From: AP-16 sp046727735
GTDB taxonomy: Bacteria; Pseudomonadota; Alphaproteobacteria; Rhizobiales; Xanthobacteraceae
Length of the DNA: 64,000 nucleotides
Direction of reading: 5' to 3'
Assembly (NCBI GenBank): GCA_046727735.1
Contig: JBKPDF010000045.1
Coordinates: forward strand, 13,551-77,550
Shown: positions 1-8,378 of the stretch, piece after piece
Layout of the letters: the number at the start of each line of letters is the position of its first letter
Numbering within the stretch: position 1 is the stretch's first letter
Position numbers and translations under genes: made by a program
Notes under the pieces: generated by a model
What the model was told of the DNA's origin: nothing
Seen by the model: the letters and a program-made list of their open reading frames with translations, nothing else
Database searches by the model: none

Positions 1-1166
1 TAGATTTGTCGCGTGCGATTGAGAAACACGCGGCCGTCGCTTTCGACAAAGCGGACGCGTTCAGTCTCTTGCAGACCGAAATAGTTCTTTGCAGCTGTGA
101 TCACACCGGGATCGAGCTCGACGTTGTCGATCGTAAGGTCACCGAGATAGTGCACGAGATATGTCGGAACCGAACCACCGCCCAGGCCGATGGTCAGCAG
201 ACGGTCCACCTTGGTCGGGTATGCCAGGCCCACAGTCATTACCCGCGTATACAGCACGGGTAGATTGGCCGGATCGGCAAGGTCGCTGACCGACTCGGTG
301 TACCGGCCGCGATACCGCTGGAACGACATCGTCAGAAGACTACGTTCTTTGGTGATGAAAATATCGTTGTACTCGGTTTCAATGTGCGAAACCGGGCCGT
401 CGGGAACTTTGAGTATCCGGGCTCGCACAACGTCATCGACAAGTTCGCCGGCTTCGGCTCCAAACCGGCTGAGGAAAATCAGCAAAAATACAGCGACGCT
501 CAGTGCATCGCGCGGTCTCGTCTGCCTGAACAGCATGGGCAGTGCCGACAGCGAAAGTCCCCCTATCGTTCCGACGGCCCCCAGAAGCAGCGTGATGGCC
601 CGCGAGCCGATGGTCGGGATCAGCAGAAAGGTTATTCCCAGCGTGCCGACGATGCTCCCGGCTGCGGAAATCCCATAGATGATCCCGGAAGTCTTGCCCG
701 AACTCTTCGTGGAACGGATCAGCAATCGGATGGCGAAGGGGGTGTACATGCCTAGACAAGTGACGGGCCAAAACATGAGCAGCACCGCGGCAAGCAGGCT
801 GCCGACTCGAACATCTTCGATGGTGCCCAACACGAGATCCAGCATGGCATCCCCGAACATCGGCAACACCAGCAAATAGAATGACCCGCAGACGACCGAT
901 AGCGCGAGCACCGAAATCGAAGGGTACCTATCTGCGATCCAGCCGCCGACGAAATAACCTACAGACAGAGCCGCGAGGACCGTCGAGATCAACGAGGCCC
1001 AAGTGTAAATTCCACTGCCGAAATACGGGTTGAGGTAACGAGATCCGAGCATTTCGAATCCCATGACGATCCCGCCAGTGAGGAACGCAACCATATAGAT
1101 GGTCAGCCTTGCGACCTGCGATTCAGCAGCGTCGCAGTACGTTTTGTTTGACCGCTGATGGTTCAA
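1..1166 (-). CDS. Fused MFS-type membrane / spermidine synthase-like protein (3' end cut by window)
   Basis: Reading the minus strand from 1166 gives an open frame of about 388 codons that runs off the window edge. The N-terminal part is a run of hydrophobic segments starting with the family signature GFEMLGSRYLNPYFGSG and a VGYFVGGWIADR loop, as in fused MFS/spermidine synthase proteins. The C-terminal part begins a Rossmann methyltransferase-like fold: IGLGGGSVPTYL (SAM or dcSAM loop), NVELDPGV and ESDGRVFL. Family members are polytopic membrane proteins whose substrate is mostly unproven. The start is taken as TTG at 1164-1166 because about 24 residues precede the first conserved segment in relatives; ATG at 1092-1094 is the alternative. 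The last catalytic residues lie outside the window. Confidence 0.85.
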   Translation of the reverse strand, partial: MNHQRSNKTYCDAAESQVARLTIYMVAFLTGGIVMGFEMLGSRYLNPYFGSGIYTWASLISTVLAALSVGYFVGGWIADRYPSISVLALSVVCGSFYLLVLPMFGDAMLDLVLGTIEDVRVGSLLAAVLLMFWPVTCLGMYTPFAIRLLIRSTKSSGKTSGIIYGISAAGSIVGTLGITFLLIPTIGSRAITLLLGAVGTIGGLSLSALPMLFRQTRPRDALSVAVFLLIFLSRFGAEAGELVDDVVRARILKVPDGPVSHIETEYNDIFITKERSLLTMSFQRYRGRYTESVSDLADPANLPVLYTRVMTVGLAYPTKVDRLLTIGLGGGSVPTYLVHYLGDLTIDNVELDPGVITAAKNYFGLQETERVRFVESDGRVFLNRTRQI

Positions 1167-1176
1167 GTCGGAAGCT

Positions 1177-1670
1177 CTATTTGGTTCTTGTGAGCACGAT
1201 TTTCGGCCCGCGTTGGCCCGCCGTATCGAGCGAATAACCCTCCATCCGGTTGCCGCTCAGGGTCACGAAGAAACGATCCGGATTGTAATTTCTTTTCGCC
1301 CCGGAAGGCTCGCGCGGATTGGAGCACTCGATGTGTATTTCGGCATTGACCGTGGTGACGCGAACATCCTGGATCACGGTTCCGCCATTGGAAGCGGTCA
1401 ATGTCACCTTTCCGAAGTACAGGTTGTCGTTCTGCTTGCGTACGATCTCGAGCACACCCTGTAGGTATCTCGCGCGCCCTTCCAGGCGATTTGCCAGTTC
1501 CCGATCAACTCGCCAATCTGAGCTTGTACGACATGGAGATTTCGGCTTGCAGGAGGACGTCCTAATGGAAGGAAGTTCGCGGCGGAGGACATCGCGCCCA
1601 GGTCCCAGGCCGCGATGCCTAGGATCACGACGACGGTCCCGCACCTGATGCGGAAATGAAGATTGCCCAC
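1177..1670 (-). pseudogene. Hypothetical single-TM protein, apparently frameshifted
   Basis: Two minus-strand frames each look real over only part of this interval. Frame A (1404-1670) starts with a credible membrane anchor, a charged start followed by CGTVVVILGIAAWDLGAM, then turns into Arg/Cys/Thr-rich nonsense after about residue 60. Frame B (ending at 1177) is nonsense at first, then reads a plausible soluble domain from about 1510 onward, including RYLQGVLEIVRKQNDNLYFG. Joining A to B near 1490-1530 would give one anchored protein of about 160 residues. It lies immediately upstream of the MFS/spermidine-synthase gene, 10 bp apart, so the two were probably co-transcribed. I do not recognise the family. 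A sequencing indel is as likely as true decay. Confidence 0.5.
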
Positions 1671-1917
1671 CGCCAGCCCCCCCAGGAAATTGGAGCAGCG
1701 GTCCTATCACATGGGCACCTGCGCCGAAAGCCCTTCTCGGTGCGGGTCGGTCACATTCTCGCCGCTATTTGCTGCTGCGGGCGGGAAATAACACTGAGCT
1801 GGTCCGGCCTTCAGGAGCACCGGCATGTATGCAGACGTGTAGAGCTGATACTGATCACGCGGTCCGGATATTCGTGGTGGCCGCAATAATGGTCTTATCT
1901 CCGGCGGATAGACGTAG

Positions 1918-2325
1918 AGCGAGAGCGTATGGCCGGATTTCGAAATGCGCGTCTATCTGCCGGGAGTACCGGCGACGAGCCGCAGGGTGGTGCTGCCGCA
2001 TGTCGTCGTGATGGGATTCGACGAGACGGGTAGGGTGGCTTTTGAGCACATCTATTGGGATCAGGCGACGTTGCTGGTTCAGGTCGGGCTTCTCGACCCT
2101 GCGCACCTGCCGGTTTCTGGTGCAGAGCAAGCCGCGAGGTTGATGGATCCGGCGCGGCCTGCAAATGAAATGAGCGAGCGCGATCCCAAAAACATACCGG
2201 TTGAAATCAGGCGATACTCGGCCGTCGCGCGGACGCCGCCGCCGAAGATGCGGCGTAATCGGGCCTTCCACGCCTGTGGCGTGTCCCCCAGTTCCATCCA
2301 TGTTCAATTGCGGGACTTTCCTTGA
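1918..2325 (+). pseudogene. C-terminal remnant of an NTF2-like (SnoaL/ester cyclase-type) protein
   Basis: The frame preserves the C-terminal half of a known NTF2-like subfamily: LPGVPATSRRVVLP, then VAFEHIYWDQATLLVQVGLLDP, then LPVSGAEQAARLMDP. Relatives are about 145-150 residues with roughly 70 more residues before LPG. Here an in-frame TAG at 1915 ends the frame upstream, and no matching N-terminal half is visible in the other plus frames between 1700 and 1915. After about 2170 the frame reads past the usual family end to a stop at 2325. I read it as a truncated gene. The internal ATG at 1945 would give a 126-residue product unlikely to fold. Confidence 0.6.
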
Positions 2326-2451
2326 TCGGCAGCTTGTCCCCGGCTTGCCTGCGGCCTGCCGGTTGCGCTCCCGCCGTCCGATTGAACGAGTTGCCCGATT
2401 GTCGAAGACCAAGCGGGGTGCGACAAGACCGCCAGCCACCAGGAGAAGCGT

Positions 2452-3447
2452 ATGCGCACGGTCGCCATCGAAGAGCACTTCTCGGTTCCAGCGCTGGTCC
2501 GGCGCATCGACCAGGAAGCGATCAGCCGACGCGGCTACCGGGCGAGGACGCCGCCGCGAGATCGTCCAAGCCCGCTGGAGCTGCTGCCCGAAATCGGCGA
2601 GCGGCGTCTGCGATCGATGGACGAGGCCGGCATCAGCGTACAGGTGCTTTCGAACAGCGGACCCGGCCCGGATCTTGTTTCCGGGCCCGACGGCGTCGCG
2701 ATCACCCGAGAGCTCAACGATCACCTCGCGGACGTTGTGGCAAAGTACCCCGATCGCTTCGCAGGCTTCGCCGCACTGCCGATGCAGATGCCCGATGCCG
2801 CCGCAGCCGAATTGGCGCGCACCGTCAGAGAACTGGGTTTCGTCGGCGCCATGATCCACGGCACGACCGAAGGACGCTTTCTCGATCATCCGAGCTACGA
2901 TGGCCTGCTCGCCGCAGCCGTGGACCTCGACGTGCCGATCTACATCCACCCGCACATTCCACCCGAGCCGGTGCGGCGAGCCTACTTTTCCGATCTGCCG
3001 CCCGGCGCGAGCCGGGTGCTCGAAACCTCCGGGTGGGGCTGGCATTCGGAGACTGCGGTCCATCTCTTGCGCTTGATCGTGGCCGGCAGGCTCGACCGTC
3101 ACCCGCGCCTCAAACTCATCATCGGCCATATGGGCGAAATGGTGCCGATGATGCTGGCCCGCATCGATCAAGTCTTCGCGGCCGACATCGACCATCTGCA
3201 GAGGCCGATCAGCCGCACCATTCTGGAGCAGGTATGGATCACCACGAGCGGCGTGTTCGACGAGCCGGCGTTTCTCGCGGCTCTGCTGACCTTCGGCATC
3301 GACCGCATTCTATTCTCGGTGGATTACCCCTATGCGCCGAATGCGAAGGGCCGCGAGTTTCTCGATCGTATCTCGCTCGCACCTGCCGATCTGACAAAGC
3401 TCGCGCACGGCAACGCGGATGCGCTCTTGAGGCTCAAGACGGCGTAA
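2452..3447 (+). CDS. Amidohydrolase-2 family metal enzyme (ACMSD / gamma-resorcylate decarboxylase-like)
   Basis: The 331-residue protein is a TIM-barrel enzyme of the amidohydrolase-2 group, which mostly contains non-oxidative decarboxylases and some hydrolases of aromatic or carbonyl compounds. Visible metal-site elements are IEEHFSVP (Glu7 and His9, the E-x-H variant found in resorcylate decarboxylases instead of H-x-H), His166 in YIHPHIPP, His226 in IIGHMGE and Asp291 in FSVDYPY. Length matches the family (about 325-335). The start ATG is preceded by CAGGAGAAG. It is monocistronic: upstream is a degenerate gene and downstream the next genes run the other way. The substrate cannot be told from sequence. 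Confidence 0.87.
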   Translation: MRTVAIEEHFSVPALVRRIDQEAISRRGYRARTPPRDRPSPLELLPEIGERRLRSMDEAGISVQVLSNSGPGPDLVSGPDGVAITRELNDHLADVVAKYPDRFAGFAALPMQMPDAAAAELARTVRELGFVGAMIHGTTEGRFLDHPSYDGLLAAAVDLDVPIYIHPHIPPEPVRRAYFSDLPPGASRVLETSGWGWHSETAVHLLRLIVAGRLDRHPRLKLIIGHMGEMVPMMLARIDQVFAADIDHLQRPISRTILEQVWITTSGVFDEPAFLAALLTFGIDRILFSVDYPYAPNAKGREFLDRISLAPADLTKLAHGNADALLRLKTA

Positions 3448-3685
3448 AAAATAGGAGCACTCCCACCTAGCAAAATGATCGCTCCAATCGGTGCCTGGCA
3501 GTTATGGGCCGTTCAGACAAGCCTATCGAGCGTCCTGCTCGTCGGCCTACCACGGCGGCATCCCCGGATCATGTAATGCATCATAAATTTCGAGGACGAT
3601 TGTCTGTTCTTTGGCGATAGCTCGCCAATGCACGTTGCGATTGCCGCGCATCTCCGGCAGGACCCTCCGCCGACCGGCGCGGGCG

Positions 3686-4615
3686 TCAGTCCTTCAGTTC
3701 CGCGAGTGCGTTCCTGAGCATGTCCGCGCTGCGCTCGAGCGCAGTGCGCTCGTCCGCCGACATCTCCGGCTCCAGAATGCGCGAGACGCCGTCGTGGCCG
3801 AGCACGCTCGGCAGCGAGAGCGTGACGCCGTATTTCGGGTTGAACGAACCGACCGGGATCACCGCGCGTTCGTCGCGCAAGATTGCTTCGACGATCCGGG
3901 CCGTGGCCATGCCGATGCCCAACTGGCTCGCGCCGGTACCTTCGATGATCATGATGTTCGCGTAGCGGACCTCCTGCTCCACCTGTTTGCGGAACGCCTC
4001 CGGAGATTCTCCGGCGATCGCCGCCAAAGCGCGGGTCCCGGCGACGCGGGCCGAGGACCACAGGAAAACCTGGGACGTGCCGTGCTCGCCCGCCACCTGT
4101 GCCTCGACTTGATGCGGGCTGACCTGCATCTGGCGTGCGAGGTGAAAGCGGAAGCGCAGCGTGTCCAAAAACGTGCCGCTGCTGAGCACGCGCGGATGCC
4201 CGGCGAGGCGCCGCGCCAGATCGGCCAGCGGGTCGGGCGGATCGGTGACGACAAGAAGCAGCGCCTGCGGCGCGACTGCCGCGATTCTGGGGACGATATC
4301 GCGATAGACGCCGGCATTGGTCCGCAGCAGCTTGAGCCGCCCCTTCGGATCGTTGCGGTCCGTCGCGCCACCCGCCTTCTCGTTGACGCCCGCCGTGATG
4401 ATCACGAGCCTCGCGTCCGCGAGATCGGCATAGTCGCCGGCGCGCAGCACGACCGCGGGCGAAAGCGTGGCGCCGTACTGCAGATCCGCGACGACGCCCT
4501 CGGCCCGCCGGCGATCGCGATCGATGACCGCGATCTCGCAAGCCGCGCCTCGCATCACCAAAGAAAGCAGCGACGCGGAGCCGACCGCACCGGCGCCGAT
4601 CAGCCCCAGCTTCAT
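3686..4615 (-). CDS. Lactate/malate dehydrogenase family protein
   Basis: 309 residues of the L-lactate/malate dehydrogenase fold. GAGAVGSA at residues 8-15 binds NAD; Arg93 (KGRLKLLRTN), Asp151/Arg154 (FLDTLRFRF) and His178 (GEHG) are the expected catalytic and carboxylate-binding residues. The mobile active-site loop is unusual: it reads EKAGGATDRNDPKGRL, longer than the classic loop, so the residue that normally separates lactate (Gln) from malate (Arg) cannot be assigned. Asn in the usual NPVD segment is replaced by TDPPD. It is translationally coupled to the upstream YoaK-type gene by an ATGA overlap at 4612-4615. The product could be an LDH, an MDH or another 2-hydroxyacid dehydrogenase. 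Confidence 0.88.
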   Translation of the reverse strand: MKLGLIGAGAVGSASLLSLVMRGAACEIAVIDRDRRRAEGVVADLQYGATLSPAVVLRAGDYADLADARLVIITAGVNEKAGGATDRNDPKGRLKLLRTNAGVYRDIVPRIAAVAPQALLLVVTDPPDPLADLARRLAGHPRVLSSGTFLDTLRFRFHLARQMQVSPHQVEAQVAGEHGTSQVFLWSSARVAGTRALAAIAGESPEAFRKQVEQEVRYANIMIIEGTGASQLGIGMATARIVEAILRDERAVIPVGSFNPKYGVTLSLPSVLGHDGVSRILEPEMSADERTALERSADMLRNALAELKD

Positions 4616-5328
4616 GGCGACATGCTCCTCGCGACGGCCGTGCAGCAAGCGAGGCCGACAACGACGGCCAGCATCGGAAGCCAGGCGAGCAGAGAGAGCG
4701 CAGCGCCGGCCAGAATGCCGGCGACGATCGCGCCGAACCCATAGGCGAGAAACATCCCGATCTGCCGTTTGGTGTCGGGATGCACGCCGCTTTCGGAACG
4801 CCGCAGCAACCTGTCCGTGAGAGAGATCACGATGCTGATGAACGTGCTCGTGAACACGATGGTATTGATGCCCGGCGAATTGATCTGCCGTGCCGCGACG
4901 CCCTGCAGGCCCATGCCGATCGCGGACAGCAGGATCAGCATATAGAGGGCCGCACTTTCCGCCGGAGGCCCCGTCGCCGTCAAGATCGCGCCGAACATGA
5001 TCAAACACGCGATCTCGAGCAGCAGCAACAATCGCACGACGTCGAGGGCGCCCGCGTTGCTCCGGCGCTTGCGAAAATTGATCACGGCCCCGAGCAAAGC
5101 GCCGCACGCAAAGCCGGCGAGCGCGGAGACGGAGTGGGTGGCGGATGTGATGCTGCCCTGGTGGAGCGCGATCCCGAGCAGAGCGGCGTTCCCGGTCATT
5201 GCCGAGGTGAACACGTTGCCGAGCACGATGAAGGTCGTAACGTCCGTCAAGCCGGAAGCGGTGGCGAGAGCCGCTAGCCCGACGTCGAGGATTGCGATGC
5301 GGTCGGTCCAGGAGCGGGGATGTGCCAT
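4612..5328 (-). CDS. YoaK family (DUF1275) integral membrane protein
   Basis: 238 residues with six hydrophobic segments and the DUF1275 landmarks: SGLTDVTTFIVLGNVFTSAMTGN near the N-terminus, then GAVINFRKRR and INSPGINTIVFTSTFISIV in the second half. The family is widespread and its transport or signalling role is not established. Length is typical (220-240). Its stop overlaps the start of the lactate/malate dehydrogenase gene by 4 nt, so the pair is an operon and the membrane protein could handle the same organic acid. That functional link is inference. Confidence 0.88.
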   Translation of the reverse strand: MAHPRSWTDRIAILDVGLAALATASGLTDVTTFIVLGNVFTSAMTGNAALLGIALHQGSITSATHSVSALAGFACGALLGAVINFRKRRSNAGALDVVRLLLLLEIACLIMFGAILTATGPPAESAALYMLILLSAIGMGLQGVAARQINSPGINTIVFTSTFISIVISLTDRLLRRSESGVHPDTKRQIGMFLAYGFGAIVAGILAGAALSLLAWLPMLAVVVGLACCTAVARSMSP

Positions 5329-5525
5329 GGAAGATCCCAGTGCTCGACGGGCAGACGCCCGATACGTACACCACGCTCACGCTGGGCGCGATCAACGCTT
5401 TCGAGGAGGATCGTTGCGAGCGAAACGAGCAGCGAGCCGGGTGAGGATTTCGTTTCGTGATCGGAACAGGTTGGGCAGCTCAGCTCGTCTGCGCAACGCA
5501 GAAGGAAAAACGGCTGAGCGCGCCA

Positions 5526-6260
5526 TCACAGGCCGCGCATCTTGCGCTCGGCCCAGCTCTTGAGATCGCCGGCCGTGAAGCCTCCCAGGAACGGATTGGC
5601 GCTCACGAGCTTCTCGCGCGTGGTGCGGCCGCTCGCGTCCGCGCTCGCGAGCAGCGAGGCGGCGTCCGCATCTTCCGCAACCGAGAGCACCGCCACCGCC
5701 CCCGCGGGTCCGGCGAAATAAGTGAGATACAGCGTCCCCGGCGTCACCGGCAGGCCGCGCCTGCTCAGCATCGCGGCGTTGCGTTCGACCCAGCGTGTCG
5801 CGATCTCGCGGGCCAGCTCCGGCTGGCGCCGGAGTTCCAGCACGTCCTTCTCGCTGCGCCCGCGCGCGAGATCGGGCCGGTGCAGCCGGATCATTTCGAG
5901 CCAGGTCGCGTCGAGAAACTGGCCGGCGCCGGTTGCGCTCGAACGCTTGTTTTTGGCATTCGGGTCGCCGTTGGATTCGACGAGAACGATACGCTCGACC
6001 ACCGCTGCGACGGCCGCGGTGCCGGTCAGCGCACTCGGCTCGACATAGGCGCGATAGATCTGTGCGCCGCCGATCCCCAGCAATCCCGCCGCGAACAGAA
6101 TGAGCAGGATCGGCCCGATCGGCAACTCGCGGTCGTCTTGCGGCAGGCTTGCGGTCCACGCGTCCGCCGGATCGGGCGGTCTCACTTCGCAATCGACGCA
6201 CAAGCCCGGCGGCGGCGCGCATGCGGGCACTGCATCGTCGCGGTCCGGTCGCCAGGCCAT
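5526..6260 (-). CDS. Membrane-anchored SLT-type lytic transglycosylase
   Basis: 244 residues. An N-terminal cytoplasmic stretch of about 45 residues carries four cysteines (ACAPPPGLCVDC), followed by one transmembrane segment (about 48-66, PIGPILLILFAAGLLGIGG) and a periplasmic domain. The catalytic Glu is E95 in LVESNGDPNAKN, and SATGAGQFLDATW is the SLT signature of the bacteriophage-type transglycosylase group. The enzyme would cut peptidoglycan glycan strands at the outer face of the inner membrane. Minus-strand neighbours are two small envelope-like proteins. The Cys-rich N-terminus is not part of the usual domain and could bind metal. Confidence 0.8.
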   Translation of the reverse strand: MAWRPDRDDAVPACAPPPGLCVDCEVRPPDPADAWTASLPQDDRELPIGPILLILFAAGLLGIGGAQIYRAYVEPSALTGTAAVAAVVERIVLVESNGDPNAKNKRSSATGAGQFLDATWLEMIRLHRPDLARGRSEKDVLELRRQPELAREIATRWVERNAAMLSRRGLPVTPGTLYLTYFAGPAGAVAVLSVAEDADAASLLASADASGRTTREKLVSANPFLGGFTAGDLKSWAERKMRGL

Positions 6261-6306
6261 GATCGAGATCCTCGCCGGATGATCCGGCCAGGAGCTGAAT
6301 CCGGAC

Positions 6307-6693
6307 TTAACGGAGCGCCGTCGAGGAGGGGGCGGCAGGCGCCTGCGCCCGGTGTCCCCGCCAGGGCGCCATCAGATCCGCTGCCGTCAGCGTGTCGGAG
6401 GAGTTTCGGCGGACGAGCTTGTCGCCGGGCCGCGTGCCGCCTTCGGCGAGGCGGCGATAGAACTCGTGGCCGAGCTTGGCGAGTGCTTGCAGGGGTTCCG
6501 TACAGGCTTCGAACCGGCGTGGACAGATCTCGCGGGCATCGGCGCTTGAGGTCCGCGCGCTCAGCTGCGTCCCGCCGGTTTGCGGGCCTGATGGCCCGGG
6601 CGGAAGCATCGGGCCCGGCAGCAGCACGATCACAACGCCCAGCCAAAACGCGATGCGAAACAGGAGCCTCATGATGCTCGCGCTTGTGCTCAC
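6307..6693 (-). CDS. DUF5330-type small membrane/secreted protein
   Basis: 128 residues. A hydrophobic N-terminus (MRLLFRIAFWLGVVIVLLPG) is followed by a soluble region containing EICPRRFEACTEPLQ, matching the short DUF5330 proteins of Rhizobiales. Function is unknown. The GTG at 6693 overlaps the upstream gene's TGA (GTGA), which suggests translational coupling; the internal ATG at 6672, right at the hydrophobic segment, is an equally reasonable start. Two cysteines seven residues apart may form a periplasmic disulphide. Confidence 0.7.
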   Translation of the reverse strand: MSTSASIMRLLFRIAFWLGVVIVLLPGPMLPPGPSGPQTGGTQLSARTSSADAREICPRRFEACTEPLQALAKLGHEFYRRLAEGGTRPGDKLVRRNSSDTLTAADLMAPWRGHRAQAPAAPSSTALR

Positions 6694-7112
6694 AGGATGC
6701 AGCGGCCGGGAACTTGGGCGAGGGGCGGGGCTGCAAGTCTGCCGAATGCCGACTCGCAGCCGAGCGGCAGCGCCAGCGCCGGCCGCTGCGGATCGCCCAG
6801 CGGCGGTTCGCGTTTGATCAGAACGGTGACGTTGCTCGGTGCCGGCGCCGGAGCGGATCGTCGCTCGCCGACGCTTCCGGTCAAAAGCTCGACGACATCG
6901 AGCGGCGCCTCGGCGGGCCGCGCGTCGCGCCGCGCGGGCTCGGGAACGAGGCGATCGCCCTTACGTGCGCGGTCGATCGTCATCGGCTCGGCAATCTCGC
7001 CGGGCCAAACCGCCCATCCGGAGGCGGGCGGAAGAATTCCGAGGCTCGGCGCATGATCGATCATCAGAACAACAGCGAGCGCGCCCGCCAAATAGGTGCT
7101 CAGTTGCGACAC
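6690..7112 (-). CDS. Secreted hypothetical protein
   Basis: 140 residues with an N-terminal hydrophobic segment (TYLAGALAVVLMIDHAPSLG) and a C-terminal conserved-looking motif, LPLGCESAFGRLAAPPLAQVPGRC, with two cysteines. I know no function for this kind of protein; similar short proteins occur in Bradyrhizobiaceae. It sits first in a small operon with the DUF5330-type gene (4-nt overlap). The central part is rich in Pro, Arg and Ala and probably disordered. Confidence 0.6.
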   Translation of the reverse strand: MSQLSTYLAGALAVVLMIDHAPSLGILPPASGWAVWPGEIAEPMTIDRARKGDRLVPEPARRDARPAEAPLDVVELLTGSVGERRSAPAPAPSNVTVLIKREPPLGDPQRPALALPLGCESAFGRLAAPPLAQVPGRCIL

Positions 7113-7318
7113 GGCGGCTGACCTGAGGTGCCTTCCCGACCCGCCGCGACTGTAGTCGCGCTCACCGCGCGAGAAAATAAACGGTTCTTTTACGAACGCA
7201 TAAACCGTTCGTTAACCTTAATGGCGGGGATCGAATGTCGGGCGACGCGAGTTGATCCGGAGCGCTTGCTTATGGCGCGGTTGAACGAGCCGTGAGCAGC
7301 GAGCATCGGGAGGATTTC

Positions 7319-7822
7319 GTGCCGGAGAAACGCACCATCGAGCGGGCCCGCAAGGACAAGCGTGCGGGCAAGGCGCCGAGCACCCAGGCGGGCGAGTTCG
7401 TGCGCGAGGAAATTCGAAAAATCCGCCGCGGCGAGCACGGGGCGCGATCGCCCGAGCAGGCGATCGCCATCGGGTTGTCGGAAGCGAGGCGGGCGGGCGT
7501 CGACCTTCCGCCCCCGAAGAAAGGCCGGGTCAAGGAGCGCACGCGCAGGAGCGCGCAATACGCCTATGAGGCCGGCCAGCACAAGCGCAAGACCCGCCGG
7601 CGGCCGCGCGTCTCGCGCGCGGTCTCGCGGGTGCTCGAGCGCGAGCCGAAAAGCACGGCCTCGCGCGCCGCGCTGTCGCGGCATGCCAAGCGGGCGGCTT
7701 TGCGCCGCAGCGCGGCGGAGCGCTCCGCGGCCGCGGGCAAGGCGGCGCGCACGAAAGGTGCCGCGCGCCGCTCCGCTGCCGCCCGTAAAGCGGCGCGGAC
7801 CCGCGCTCGCCGCCGCCGCTGA
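7319..7822 (+). CDS. DUF6496 family basic protein with histone-like tail
   Basis: About 167 residues. The first 65 match the DUF6496 pattern (KRTIERARKDKRAGKAPSTQ, then GEFVREEIRKIRRGEHGARSP, then QAIAIGLSEARRAGVDLPPP). The last 90 are Arg/Lys/Ala/Ser-rich, with KAARTKGAARRSAAARKAARTRARRRR-like stretches resembling histone H1 or AlgP tails, so nucleic-acid binding is likely but unproven. The start is placed at GTG 7319 because GGGAGG lies 7 nt upstream; an in-frame GTG at 7292 has no such site. The gene is divergent from the envelope-protein operon upstream. The upstream spacer has two similar AAACGGTTC / AAACCGTTC elements. Confidence 0.78.
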   Translation: MPEKRTIERARKDKRAGKAPSTQAGEFVREEIRKIRRGEHGARSPEQAIAIGLSEARRAGVDLPPPKKGRVKERTRRSAQYAYEAGQHKRKTRRRPRVSRAVSRVLEREPKSTASRAALSRHAKRAALRRSAAERSAAAGKAARTKGAARRSAAARKAARTRARRRR

Positions 7823-7886
7823 GACGAACCGCGCGACAGGCGCAGCCGGCGCGCAATCGCTGCCGGGGGTTCGGCGTTTGCTTGCC

Positions 7887-8285
7887 TCAGGCGAGCCGGT
7901 CGAGCGTCCGCTTCATGGTCGCCGAGCCGTGATCGATCATCGTGGAAAGATCGCCGGCCACTTCGTCGGGCAGGAAATCGGCGATCCAGACCACCTTGCT
8001 GCCGCCGTCGTTCTCCGCGAACACCTGGGCCGACGCATTATAGTGCGTGGTGCGGCCGCCCTCCGCCGACCAGACCAGCCGCCGCGCCGCGTCATCGAGC
8101 GTGACGATCGGCTCGCGGACCACCGTGCCGTTGCCGAAAGTCACGATCCGTGCGCCCGGCTCGAGACGGGTGTCGACCACGAAGCCCGGCACCAGCCGGC
8201 TATGCAGCGCGCCGATATCGCGAATGGCAGCCCAGACGTCTTCGGGTTTGGCGCGCGTGAAGATTTCCTTGCGGATGGAAGCCAT
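7887..8285 (-). CDS. SRPBCC (START-like/polyketide cyclase) family protein
   Basis: 132 residues with the usual SRPBCC layout: IRKEIFTRAKPEDVWAAIRDIG at the N-terminus, RIVTFGNGTVVREPIVTLDDAARRLVW in the middle, and a C-terminal helix ending in TMKRTLDRLA. These proteins bind hydrophobic ligands in a helix-grip cavity, and sequence does not reveal the ligand. It is divergent from the amidohydrolase that opens the polyamine-type ABC operon, with a 93-bp shared promoter region, so it could be co-regulated with that operon. Confidence 0.85.
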   Translation of the reverse strand: MASIRKEIFTRAKPEDVWAAIRDIGALHSRLVPGFVVDTRLEPGARIVTFGNGTVVREPIVTLDDAARRLVWSAEGGRTTHYNASAQVFAENDGGSKVVWIADFLPDEVAGDLSTMIDHGSATMKRTLDRLA

Positions 8286-8378
8286 GCCGTCTGCTCCTTT
8301 GGCCTGACCATGCCCCGAGCGGCTCGCCCATGACTTGGCGAAAATTGCTATCTTGGCCGCGGACGGAAGAGGGCGGCC

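Noticed and set aside
311..340. GGAAC ... CGTT pair
   Set aside because: Spacer is 18 nt and the site lies inside the antisense strand of a coding region.
1855..3195. 446-codon minus-strand frame
   Set aside because: Antisense to the amidohydrolase-2 gene; His/Arg-rich composition typical of the complementary frame of a GC-rich gene.
4780..5277. Plus-strand frame over the YoaK gene
   Set aside because: Antisense frame rich in Arg/His; real gene on the minus strand has clear membrane segments and family motifs.
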